From the NCBI RefSeq assembly GCF_018555685.1, contig NZ_JAFLWW010000005.1, positions 496,001-560,000 of the forward strand: a DNA stretch of 64,000 bases, given 5' to 3'. Position numbers and translations under genes: made by a program. Source of the DNA: Aminobacter anthyllidis (lineage in GTDB: Bacteria > Pseudomonadota > Alphaproteobacteria > Rhizobiales > Rhizobiaceae). Positions 1 to 7,072 of the stretch are shown here, in pieces (position 1 is the stretch's first letter; every line of letters begins with the position of its first letter). The notes below the pieces were generated by a model. The model searched no databases. It saw only the letters and a list, made by a program, of their open reading frames with translations, and was not told the origin of the DNA.

Positions 1-53
1 CGTTTGACAGGAACGAGAGCGCATATCTTCGAAGGTGCAGCAATCGTGGCCAT
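1..53 (-). CDS. cofC: CofC-like 2-phospholactate guanylyltransferase, N-terminal fragment cut by window edge
   Basis: An ATG at 53 opens a leftward frame of 17 complete codons (MATIAAPSKICALVPVK) that runs off the edge. A short hydrophobic strand ending in VPVK is how CofC proteins usually begin. CofC activates a three-carbon phosphoacid (2-phospholactate, phosphoenolpyruvate or 3-phosphoglycerate, depending on the organism) with GTP in coenzyme F420 synthesis. The start lies 5 bases after the cofD stop, so it is the next gene of the same transcript. The call rests on this motif plus gene order; the substrate type cannot be read from what is visible. Confidence 0.7.
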   Translation of the reverse strand, partial: MATIAAPSKICALVPVK

Positions 54-58
54 CAGAG

Positions 59-1036
59 TCAGCCTCCGAATTGCCGCTGCGGGCTCGACACGAGGTGGCG
101 CGCAAAATCGAGCGCCTCGCCTGCGAGCCGGACGCGATCTTGATCAGTGTTCATGAGCGACGAAGCCGTACGAACCGCGCAGCCGGCGATTTCGCGTTCC
201 TGTTCATCGGTGTGATCGATGATCAATCCATCGATCAGGTCGAGATAGTGCTCGGCGATTGCTTTCGATGTCCTGGGGATGCCAAGCTCGGTCATGATCT
301 TGTCCGTCGGCCCCTTGACGGCCTTGCCGCCTATGATGGGCGACACTACGACCACGGGTGCGACCGACTTCTTTATGGCCGCCCGGACGCCCGGCACCGA
401 CAGGATAGGATCGATGCTGAGAAAAGGATTTGACGGGCAAACAATGATCGCCGTCAGTTGCGGATCACCCAGAGCGGACAGAACCTCAGATGATGCGCGC
501 GCTCTCACCGAACGTTCGAAATGAATGCTGTCAACGCGCGGGGCGCAACGCCGTTCTACGAAATAGCGTTGGAACGGCAGCACTCCTTCCGATGTCACCA
601 CGGCGGTGCTGATCCGGTCGTCGCTCATAGGCAGAACCTGCGCGGCAATCCCGAAATGTGCTGCGAAACTGCTGGTGACGGCGGAAAGCGTCTCGCCGGT
701 CCTCAGACGCCGCGTTCGTTCGACGTGGATGGCAAGATCTCGATCGCCGAGTTGAAACCAGGTCTCGCCGCCGAGTGTCGACAGCGCCTTCATGAAATTC
801 CAGCTCTCGTCCTGCCGGCCCCAGCCGAGTTCGCGATTGGCGAGGCCCGACAAAGTGTAGAGAACGGTGTCGATGTCGGGCGAGACTTTCAGGCCGAGGT
901 GCTCGAAATCATCGCCTGTATTGACGATCAGCGTGAGATCGTTGCCGAGAAGCCGTTCGAGACCGAACGCGAGCTTGGCACCTCCGACACCGCCACACAG
1001 GGCAACCACCCGACCCGTTGATTTGGAAGCGTTCAT
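59..1036 (-). CDS. cofD: 2-phospho-L-lactate transferase (F420 biosynthesis)
   Basis: A 325-residue protein that transfers the phosphoacid moiety from the CofC product to the deazaflavin Fo, giving F420-0 (or dehydro-F420-0). The N terminus has the CofD glycine-rich nucleotide loop GGVGGAKLAFGL at about residues 15-26, followed by NTGDDFEHLGLKVSPDIDT, the conserved Fo/metal-binding stretch, and SGLANRELGWG. Length is normal for the family. Its ATG overlaps the cofE stop by 4 bases (1033-1036), which suggests translational coupling. The protein is a stand-alone CofD with no fused domain. The family assignment is secure; the phosphoacid used in this organism is unknown. Confidence 0.93.
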   Translation of the reverse strand: MNASKSTGRVVALCGGVGGAKLAFGLERLLGNDLTLIVNTGDDFEHLGLKVSPDIDTVLYTLSGLANRELGWGRQDESWNFMKALSTLGGETWFQLGDRDLAIHVERTRRLRTGETLSAVTSSFAAHFGIAAQVLPMSDDRISTAVVTSEGVLPFQRYFVERRCAPRVDSIHFERSVRARASSEVLSALGDPQLTAIIVCPSNPFLSIDPILSVPGVRAAIKKSVAPVVVVSPIIGGKAVKGPTDKIMTELGIPRTSKAIAEHYLDLIDGLIIDHTDEQEREIAGCAVRTASSLMNTDQDRVRLAGEALDFARHLVSSPQRQFGG

Positions 1037-1800
1037 CGGAACATGTCCCTCTCGCGGGAGCGGATCAATGATGCGGCCGGCCGCGCGGGCGCGGTTGGCC
1101 GATATCCGCGGATAAGAACCACCGGCAAGCCTTCGTTGGCTTGCCCCATCATCAGCGAGGCCGCCGAGGCGATCTCGTCTGCGACAGCGATCTCGGTCAC
1201 CTTCAGTGTTCGGCCGAACAGGTCCTCGGCGCCGACCCGATCAACCAGCGCCGGCATTCCTGCAGCTCCGATCGCAACGCCAACCACGCCATTGCGCCAT
1301 GGGCGGCCAAAGCTGTCGTTGATGACGACGCCGCAAGCGACCCCGAACATCTGATCCAGACGAAGTTTGAGGGCGGATGCGGAGCCATCGGGATCGCGCG
1401 GGAGCAATAGGACGCGGCTGCCGTTGGCATGCTCGATGTTGGATTCATCGATGCCGGCATTCGCCATGACGAAGCCAAGCTTATGAGCGACCACGATGAC
1501 GTGCGGCCCGACCTTGACGACCTCCTCCGCCTCGCGCAGCACCACCTCGACGTGGCGCGGATCCTTGCCGACTTGTGCGGCGATGTCGCGGGCACGTTGC
1601 GACGGCTCGACGCTATCAAGTTCGACGTAGAGACCGTCTGCCTTGGAGATGACCTTCTGCGCCACCACGACGATGTCATCGTCCATCAGACCCAGCCCAC
1701 ACGTGCGCAGGGCCTCTGCGATCAGGCCGGCGAGATCGTCCCCGGGGGCGATCAGCGGCAGTCCAGGTATTGCATGAAGCGAGAGCGAGACGGATGCCAT
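1033..1800 (-). CDS. cofE: Coenzyme F420-0:L-glutamate ligase
   Basis: A 255-residue CofE that uses GTP to add glutamate residues to F420-0, building the polyglutamate tail. Visible family blocks: IPGLPLIAPGDDLAGLI near the N terminus, DDDIVVVAQKVISKADG (about 40-56), and INDSFGRPWRNGVVGVAIG (about 160-178), which holds metal and substrate ligands. It is the short single-domain form, as in archaea and Proteobacteria. It lacks the C-terminal nitroreductase-like FMN domain of actinobacterial FbiB, so a dehydro-F420 reductase activity, if needed, must come from elsewhere. It sits 6 bases after the npdG stop and overlaps cofD. Confidence 0.93.
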   Translation of the reverse strand: MASVSLSLHAIPGLPLIAPGDDLAGLIAEALRTCGLGLMDDDIVVVAQKVISKADGLYVELDSVEPSQRARDIAAQVGKDPRHVEVVLREAEEVVKVGPHVIVVAHKLGFVMANAGIDESNIEHANGSRVLLLPRDPDGSASALKLRLDQMFGVACGVVINDSFGRPWRNGVVGVAIGAAGMPALVDRVGAEDLFGRTLKVTEIAVADEIASAASLMMGQANEGLPVVLIRGYRPTAPARPAASLIRSRERDMFR

Positions 1801-1806
1801 GGCCGT

Positions 1807-2472
1807 TTACGCAGCGTTTGCGTCCTCAAGTCCGGTGATTGCGATGCCGGCACCGGGGACTTTGTATTGACGGTTGATCCAGATCAGGACCGATGTGAGC
1901 GCTTCGGCCGCGGCCGAGTTTGCGAGAGCACCACCACCGACACCACGGTTGGCGACGGCACCTGCGAGTTCAATGACCTGATTGCGAGCCTCCTTGTCGT
2001 CGCTGAACACCAGAACGTCGCACTCGGCTCGTCCGCCCTTGTGCAGTTTGGCCGCACCAACATTGTGGAAGGCGGAGACAACGCGGACCCCCTCTCCCAG
2101 CAGTCCCTGGGCGATCTGGGCTGCGGAACCAGCGCTCGGAAGCTGTACGGTGGAGACTTTCGGAGGCACCAGCGGCACAGCCGCGTCAACGACGATCTTG
2201 CCCTGAACGACCTCCTTGATTTCGGCGATCGTTGCGTCATGGCTTGCGAATGGCACGGCCAGCACGACTACGTCAGCCAGCCTGGCGGCGCCAACGTTGT
2301 CTTCACCGACAATGCCTGATCCAAGTTCGGATGCGAGAGCAACTGCTTTGTCACGGCTACGCGAGCCGATCACGACTTTGTAGCCGGCGGCAGCCCAGGC
2401 CTTCGCCAGGCCGGAACCGAGGTCTCCAGTTCCACCAATGATTCCGATTACAGGCTTGGACGAGTCGGACAT
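1807..2472 (-). CDS. npdG: NADPH-dependent F420 reductase (NADPH:F420 oxidoreductase)
   Basis: A 221-residue Fno/NpdG-type enzyme that moves hydride between NADPH and F420. The N-terminal Rossmann motif GIIGGTGDLGSGLA is at about residues 10-23. SRSRDKA, about 24 residues downstream, supplies the positive charges that select NADPH. The family segments VVLAVPFASH, VDAAVPLVPP and SAFHNVGAAKL follow. It is the first gene of the leftward F420 operon, so the host both makes and reduces the cofactor. The F420-dependent enzyme that uses the reduced cofactor is not visible and may lie left of the window. Start chosen at the ATG that gives the Rossmann fold a normal N-terminal length. Confidence 0.9.
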   Translation of the reverse strand: MSDSSKPVIGIIGGTGDLGSGLAKAWAAAGYKVVIGSRSRDKAVALASELGSGIVGEDNVGAARLADVVVLAVPFASHDATIAEIKEVVQGKIVVDAAVPLVPPKVSTVQLPSAGSAAQIAQGLLGEGVRVVSAFHNVGAAKLHKGGRAECDVLVFSDDKEARNQVIELAGAVANRGVGGGALANSAAAEALTSVLIWINRQYKVPGAGIAITGLEDANAA

Positions 2473-2549
2473 CGTTCCTCACATTTGAAGTTGGAGAGCA
2501 GGATTGCGCTCTGTTGGGCTGAGCCATTCACACGCTCGCCAATGTGATG

Positions 2550-2578
2550 AACATACTATCAATAGTAAGATAAGACAA
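2550..2578 (-). promoter_or_regulatory. Predicted promoter of the F420 operon with embedded palindromic operator
   Basis: On the minus strand, TTGTCT (2578-2573) and TATGTT (2555-2550) are separated by 17 bases, a plausible sigma-70 type -35/-10 pair 78 bases before the npdG start. A perfect palindrome TACTATCAATAGTA (2554-2567, 6-base arms) fills the spacer and touches the -10 box, the usual place for a repressor to block RNA polymerase. The regulator is not identifiable. The match is by eye. Confidence 0.5.
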
Positions 2579-3603
2579 GTTGGATTTGCGCGCCGCTTTG
2601 CGCGCTTATCCGATGCATCACGCGGCCTGCCATTTTGGCCAATCGAAAGAACGATCTGCGCTACTTGGTCGGCATGATTGCAAGTGATGGTAGGGATCGA
2701 GCCCGAAGGGAGATTCCGATGTCAGACACTGGTCGACCAGCGCAGTGCAGGAAGGACACGGGCTGTCCTCCCGCTGCAGGCCTCGCGAAGGCGCCGCCAA
2801 TAGGCTTCGGCCGGGTGTAGGTCGGATAGCGGGGGAACACCACATGACAGACGATCGTGTCGCGGCCGCTCGCGATCAGTTCGGAGGATGCGCGCCGCGC
2901 TCACCGCGCCTGGTCCGCCGAAGACCGTCGGCGCTTGCGCCTGCTCGGCCAATGTCCCCATCTGCTGCCGTAGCTCGCTTCCTTTTGGAGAAGGCAATCG
3001 CGTACGGTGAGGTGTTCCGTGAGTTCATTGGGGAAATGGATCTTCATCTCTTTCGCTACCCTGAAATCTAACGTTCAGCCTCCCGCAACGTCCAAATCGC
3101 CCGAGCACCCAGCCTGCAATTGGGGCTAGAGGCGTCGATATGCGCAATGTCAGCTCTACATTGGGTGGGCAATCCGCTTCGGGGCCGGGAGCGGGCTGGC
3201 AGCTTTCGATCGACAGGCCGCGAAAGCGGACCTCCATACGCAGAGGATTGGGCACCGAAGCGATCAGGCGGCGTGTGCAGGCAATCGTGATCGAACCAGT
3301 AGTTCCGGAAATGCCGTGGACCGCAGGCGGGGTCCACACACGATCGATAGGGTTGGCAAAGCTCGGCATGGCCGAAAGACCGCTGGCATAAAACCGCTTT
3401 GCGCCATGCAAGCGAGCGTCGGAGAAATGCGTCGAATGAAGGCATCGGCCATCGACATGTGATGAGCGGACGGCGCAACGCCTGTTCAAGTGGCTCAAAG
3501 CGGATCTGTCGGGATTGCAACTCCGCGACGCAGACCCTGGAGCGCTTCAGCCAGAGTGGCCACACGCGCCCGATCGCGGTATCGTGTTCAGCGCAGGTGC
3601 GGA
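2579..3603. other. About 1 kb between the F420 operon and the phosphonate island with no gene I can name
   Basis: No reading frame here gives a recognisable family, and several frames on both strands are broken by stops. The most protein-like stretch is the leftward frame 3025-3498. A second leftward frame at 2722-2997 (90 codons) is also unassigned. The position, between two metabolic islands, fits a decayed insertion or gene remnant, but I see no terminal repeats, transposase motif or tRNA end. Confidence 0.5.
3025..3498 (-). CDS. Unassigned open frame, possible gene remnant
   Basis: A leftward open frame of up to 157 codons. The part from about residue 33 onward (from GAKRFYASGLSAMPSFANPI) looks more protein-like than the first 30 residues, so a start at the internal ATG at 3369 is possible. 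It contains four scattered cysteines and ends in a charged tail. I see no known motif, no clear ribosome-binding site and no signal peptide. Its third-position G+C is lower than in neighbouring genes, which would fit decay or foreign origin. It could be chance. Confidence 0.2.
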   Translation of the reverse strand: MSHLNRRCAVRSSHVDGRCLHSTHFSDARLHGAKRFYASGLSAMPSFANPIDRVWTPPAVHGISGTTGSITIACTRRLIASVPNPLRMEVRFRGLSIESCQPAPGPEADCPPNVELTLRISTPLAPIAGWVLGRFGRCGRLNVRFQGSERDEDPFPQ

Positions 3604-4452
3604 TTACCGCATCTTCCCGATGCGCTTGCGCAGCCATCCCGATCCAATCTCGGCAAGAAGCACAAGACCGATAATCACCAGCAATATGGCGGCAACACGC
3701 GTGCTCTCCATCTGCTGCGTCGTGCGCTTTAGATACCAGCCCATGCCACCACCACCAAAGAACCCAACGACGGTCGCGGCACGGAAAGCCACATCCCATG
3801 TGTAGATGGCGATACCGGTGAAGGCGACGCGCACTTGCGGAAGGACCGCGTATTGGAACACCTGCAAAGGATTGGCGCCGACCGAGCGCAGTGCCTCGAC
3901 GGGCCCCATGTCGATTGCCTCAAGCTCATCGGAAAAAAGCTTTCCGGCAAATCCGACGCAGAAAACAGTCAGCGCCAGCGTGCCCGCCAACATGCCAAAT
4001 CCAAGGACGGTGACGAAGAGGATGGTCCAGATCGTCTCGTGGATGGAGCGGCTGCTCATGATGGCAAAGCGCCCGAATGGATAAGCAATTCGCTTGCTGA
4101 CAGTGATGTTGCGCGCAGCCAGCCAGGCAAGCGGGATCGAGCAGACAACGCCGAAAAAGCCGCCGAGCAATGACATTTCCAGCGTGCGCAGGACCGAGCG
4201 CAGGAAGTCTGCGTCGGAGACGTAGTTCATGTCAGGGGGAAAATAGCGGGTCGCAAGGATTTCGACGAGCCTGGGGAAAGCGCCGAGAATACGAGACAGG
4301 TCAATATTGAGGTAGGTTATCGAGTAGCCGAGGAAGGCGAGTATCGCCAGGATGACAGCGAACCGGATTGTCGATTCTGGATGACGGTAGCGCGACCATT
4401 TGCGGTTCGCTGCAGGCATCGAGTGGGTAGCGGTGGTGGTTACAGGCATCAT
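3604..4452 (-). CDS. phnE: Phosphonate ABC transporter permease PhnE (second copy)
   Basis: A 282-residue inner-membrane permease of the PhnE family, the last gene of the leftward phosphonate operon. It has an N-terminal membrane segment at about 30-47, a large loop, then four or five more hydrophobic segments. The cytoplasmic coupling (EAA) motif is EALRSVGANPLQVFQYAVLPQ, at about residues 185-205. It follows the first phnE by 7 bases and should pair with it as a heterodimer with PhnC, as in many PhnCDE1E2 systems. The two copies are diverged, not a recent duplication. The substrate is a phosphonate by family; which one is inferred from context only. Confidence 0.9.
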   Translation of the reverse strand: MMPVTTTATHSMPAANRKWSRYRHPESTIRFAVILAILAFLGYSITYLNIDLSRILGAFPRLVEILATRYFPPDMNYVSDADFLRSVLRTLEMSLLGGFFGVVCSIPLAWLAARNITVSKRIAYPFGRFAIMSSRSIHETIWTILFVTVLGFGMLAGTLALTVFCVGFAGKLFSDELEAIDMGPVEALRSVGANPLQVFQYAVLPQVRVAFTGIAIYTWDVAFRAATVVGFFGGGGMGWYLKRTTQQMESTRVAAILLVIIGLVLLAEIGSGWLRKRIGKMR

Positions 4453-4459
4453 CGCGTCC

Positions 4460-5287
4460 TCAGATCACGGCTTTGCGGGCGTAGTGGGAAATCACTTCTC
4501 CGATGGCGATCAGCACGAGGACGGCCAGCACCACCAGCGTGACGCCGCCATAATTGAACATCGCCATCTGACGGAAGAAGACCAGACCAAGCCCTCCTGC
4601 ACCGACGAGCCCCATGATTGCCGAGCGGCGAATGTTGATGTCCCACTCAAAGATGATGGTCCCGATAATCACCGGCAAGATTTGCGGCACGATGCCGTAG
4701 TACATGACCTGGAACTGGTTGCCGCCGACTGCGCGGATCGCCTCGACCGGCTTTGGGTCTATGTTCTCGATCGCCTCGGCCGTTATTTTCGAGATGAAGC
4801 CTACCGAGCGCATCGCCACTGCGAGGATGCCGGGCAGCGCGCCAAGACCGACCGCGCCGACGAACAGCAGAGCCCAGATGATCTCGTGGATCGAACGGCT
4901 GAGCACCATCAGGAAGCGGCCGAGGGGATAAAAGAAGTACTTGCTGGGAGTGACATTGGCCGCGCCGAACCAGGCGACAGGCAGCGAAAAGACGCAGCCC
5001 AAAATGGTGCCGAGCGTCGCCATCATCAGCGTTTCCAGCGCCGGCACCAGGAGCTTGGGAAGAAGCGACCAGTCGATCAGAAGGAAGCGCTCAAGTGTGC
5101 CGCCGATACCGAGCGCGCCGCCCATGCGCTGCCAGTCGGTGTCGAACATGATGGTGTCCCAGAAACACCAGGCAAGCAGCGCGACGCTGCAAGCGACGAG
5201 CAACCAGTTGTTGATGCGACGGCGGCGCTTGTGGGCGAGATAGGCATCGAACCCGTGTGCGGAGACTGGCGCGGCGGTAATGCTCAT
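4460..5287 (-). CDS. phnE: Phosphonate ABC transporter permease PhnE (first copy)
   Basis: A 275-residue permease. The start is the ATG at 5287, which overlaps the phnC stop by one base (TGATG); a longer in-frame extension inside phnC is spurious. The first membrane segment is at about residues 22-40 (NNWLLVACSVALLAWCFW). The coupling motif EAIRAVGGNQFQVMYYGIVPQ is in the C-terminal half, and the RSIHE signature of PhnE permeases occurs here (SRSIHEIIW) and in the second copy (SRSIHETIW). One-base overlap upstream and 7-base spacing downstream indicate a single polycistronic message. Confidence 0.92.
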   Translation of the reverse strand: MSITAAPVSAHGFDAYLAHKRRRRINNWLLVACSVALLAWCFWDTIMFDTDWQRMGGALGIGGTLERFLLIDWSLLPKLLVPALETLMMATLGTILGCVFSLPVAWFGAANVTPSKYFFYPLGRFLMVLSRSIHEIIWALLFVGAVGLGALPGILAVAMRSVGFISKITAEAIENIDPKPVEAIRAVGGNQFQVMYYGIVPQILPVIIGTIIFEWDINIRRSAIMGLVGAGGLGLVFFRQMAMFNYGGVTLVVLAVLVLIAIGEVISHYARKAVI

Positions 5288-6039
5288 CACAGCACTTCCA
5301 TGGCATAGATTTCGTCGAGATCCTGCTTGCGCATGCCCTTGGCGGGACCGTCGAACTTCTTGTAGCCATCCTGCATGCCGATGATGCGGTTGCAGGTTTC
5401 GAGCGCCAGCTGCACGTCGTGGATGTTGCACAATACCGGGATCTTGAACTCGGCCGCCAGTTCGCGGATCAACCCCATGACGTCGCGCGAGATCTTCGGG
5501 TCGAGGGCCGAAGTCGGTTCGTCAAGCAGCAGAATCTCCGGCCGCTGCATCAAGGCGCGAGCAATGCCGACACGCTGGCGCTGGCCACCCGACAAGGCGT
5601 CGGCGCGTTTGTCGACATGATCCTGCAGACCGACGCGCTCCAAGAGGTTCAGCGCCCGATCAATGTCTTCTTTCGGAAACGCTTTGAAGAAACTGCGGAA
5701 GGCGCCTGTATAGCCAAGGCGGCCAGACAAGACGTTGTCCATCACCGACATGCGGTTCACCAGGTTGAATTCCTGGAAGATCATGCCGATGCGTCGGCGC
5801 AAGCGGCGCAGATCGCCGCTGTTGAGTGGGCAGACAGATTGCCCAAACAGGATGATATCGCCTTCGGTTGGCTCGACCAGCCTGTTGATGCACCGGATCA
5901 AGGTCGACTTGCCGGCACCACTCGGCCCGATGACCGCGCAGAAATCATCGCCGCCCACCTCGAAATCGATACCCTTGAGAATCTGAGGGCCTCCGGTCGA
6001 ATAGCTGACCTTAAGATTGCGAACCTCGAGAATCGACAT
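5287..6039 (-). CDS. phnC: Phosphonate ABC transporter ATP-binding protein
   Basis: A 250-residue ABC ATPase that drives the two PhnE permeases. Walker A GPSGAGKST, Q-loop FQEFNLV, signature LSGGQRQRVGIARAL, Walker B LLLDEPTSALD and the H-loop in NIHDVQLA are all intact. ATG at 6039 is chosen because the protein then begins directly with the usual MSILEVRNL strand. A GTG at 6108 overlaps the phnD stop and is open, but it would make the ribosome translate through a 10-bp hairpin and add 23 low-complexity residues. Confidence 0.93.
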   Translation of the reverse strand: MSILEVRNLKVSYSTGGPQILKGIDFEVGGDDFCAVIGPSGAGKSTLIRCINRLVEPTEGDIILFGQSVCPLNSGDLRRLRRRIGMIFQEFNLVNRMSVMDNVLSGRLGYTGAFRSFFKAFPKEDIDRALNLLERVGLQDHVDKRADALSGGQRQRVGIARALMQRPEILLLDEPTSALDPKISRDVMGLIRELAAEFKIPVLCNIHDVQLALETCNRIIGMQDGYKKFDGPAKGMRKQDLDEIYAMEVL

Positions 6040-6060
6040 GGCATCCGCGACCTTGGCAGG

Positions 6061-6083
6061 AAGGCCGCGCTGCGCGCGGCCTT
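6061..6083 (-). promoter_or_regulatory. Intercistronic hairpin between phnD and phnC
   Basis: A perfect inverted repeat with 10-base arms (AAGGCCGCGC and GCGCGGCCTT) and a 3-base loop lies between the phnD stop and the phnC start. No run of T follows it on the transcribed strand, so it is not a typical terminator. Such hairpins after binding-protein genes usually protect the upstream message from 3' decay or cause partial termination, giving more binding protein than permease. Confidence 0.6.
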
Positions 6084-6104
6084 CGACTATGATCTTTTCG
6101 TGTC

Positions 6105-7016
6105 TCACTGGCCCGCCGCCTTCTCAGCCGCCACCAGCTTGCGGATGATATCGTAATCGCTGTCCTTCATGGGCACGAACTTGGTCGACTTGATGCCATC
6201 GAAGAACGGCTTCGAATTCGCATCCTCGTGCAGGGTCAGAAAGGCTTCGCGAATTGCCGCCTTCAGCGGCTCGCAGAGATCGCCACGATAGACCATCGGG
6301 TCCTGCGGGATGATCTCCGACGACCAGATGACCTTGAAGTCTTCCGCTTTCGCAAGACCTCGATCGATGACATTGTCGAGCCGGTGCGTTGCGACGAAGG
6401 CGTCATCGACACGGCCCTCTTTCACCGCGAGCGCTGACTGGTCGTGACCGCCGGTGTAGACCACCTTGGAGAAGTACTTCTCGAGCTCCGGGCCAACCTT
6501 CACCAGGTCGCCGAAAACCATGCGCGGCAACAGGTTGCCTGAGGTGCTGGCGGGATCGGCGAGGCCGACAACGGAACCCTTCACGGTCTCGATGCTGTCG
6601 AACTTGGAACCGGCCTTGCTGATCAGCACTGCCCTGTAGCCGGGGCCTTCCTCCTGGAAGTGCCCCTTGGCCTTGGTGTAGGTGGCAAAGACCTCCAGCG
6701 CCGGGTCCTTTTCCTTAGCCAGCACGTAGGAGTTGGGCCCGTGGACACCGATCTGAACCCAGCCATTGACCATGCCTTCGATCACCGAGGCGTAGGACGT
6801 CGGCATGAAGAATTCGACGGGCTTGCCGGTCTTTTCCTTCAGCTTGTCCAGCAACGGCTTGTAGATGTCGAGTTCCTGGGTGGTCTCCTCGGTCGGGATG
6901 ATCGAGAAGACCAGCTGGTCCGGATTTTTGCACTCCTGCGCCAGTCCCGAGCTCGCATAGGCGACGACTGCGCCAGCAGTCATCAGGCCCACGAACGTGT
7001 GTTTCAAAGCACTCAT
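6105..7016 (-). CDS. phnD: Phosphonate ABC transporter periplasmic binding protein
   Basis: A 303-residue PhnD-family binding protein. It starts at the ATG at 7016, which gives a clean signal peptide (MSALKHTF, hydrophobic stretch to about residue 25, cleavage likely after GLAQ). The mature part starts CKNPDQLVFSIIPTEE and has the PhnD ligand-loop features TSYASVIEGM, GPNSYVLA, DPASTSGNLLPR and TGGHDQSALAVKEGRVD. It captures phosphonates in the periplasm for PhnC/PhnE. It lies 56 bases after the alcohol dehydrogenase gene and is separated from phnC by a stem-loop. Confidence 0.93.
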   Translation of the reverse strand: MSALKHTFVGLMTAGAVVAYASSGLAQECKNPDQLVFSIIPTEETTQELDIYKPLLDKLKEKTGKPVEFFMPTSYASVIEGMVNGWVQIGVHGPNSYVLAKEKDPALEVFATYTKAKGHFQEEGPGYRAVLISKAGSKFDSIETVKGSVVGLADPASTSGNLLPRMVFGDLVKVGPELEKYFSKVVYTGGHDQSALAVKEGRVDDAFVATHRLDNVIDRGLAKAEDFKVIWSSEIIPQDPMVYRGDLCEPLKAAIREAFLTLHEDANSKPFFDGIKSTKFVPMKDSDYDIIRKLVAAEKAAGQ

Positions 7017-7072
7017 GTTTTCCTCCCAAAAAAACGGTGATACCGCAGCGTCCTCCCGCTGCAGCGCTTCAA

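Noticed and set aside
3068-3799. Leftward frame of 243 codons running from inside phnE
   Set aside because: Its first 65 codons are an alternate frame of the phnE gene and the rest shows no family; Trp/Cys/Arg-rich composition is typical of a wrong frame.
6040-6108. GTG at 6108 overlapping the phnD stop as phnC start
   Set aside because: It would place a 10-bp hairpin inside the coding region and add residues not typical of PhnC; the ATG at 6039 starts the conserved strand.
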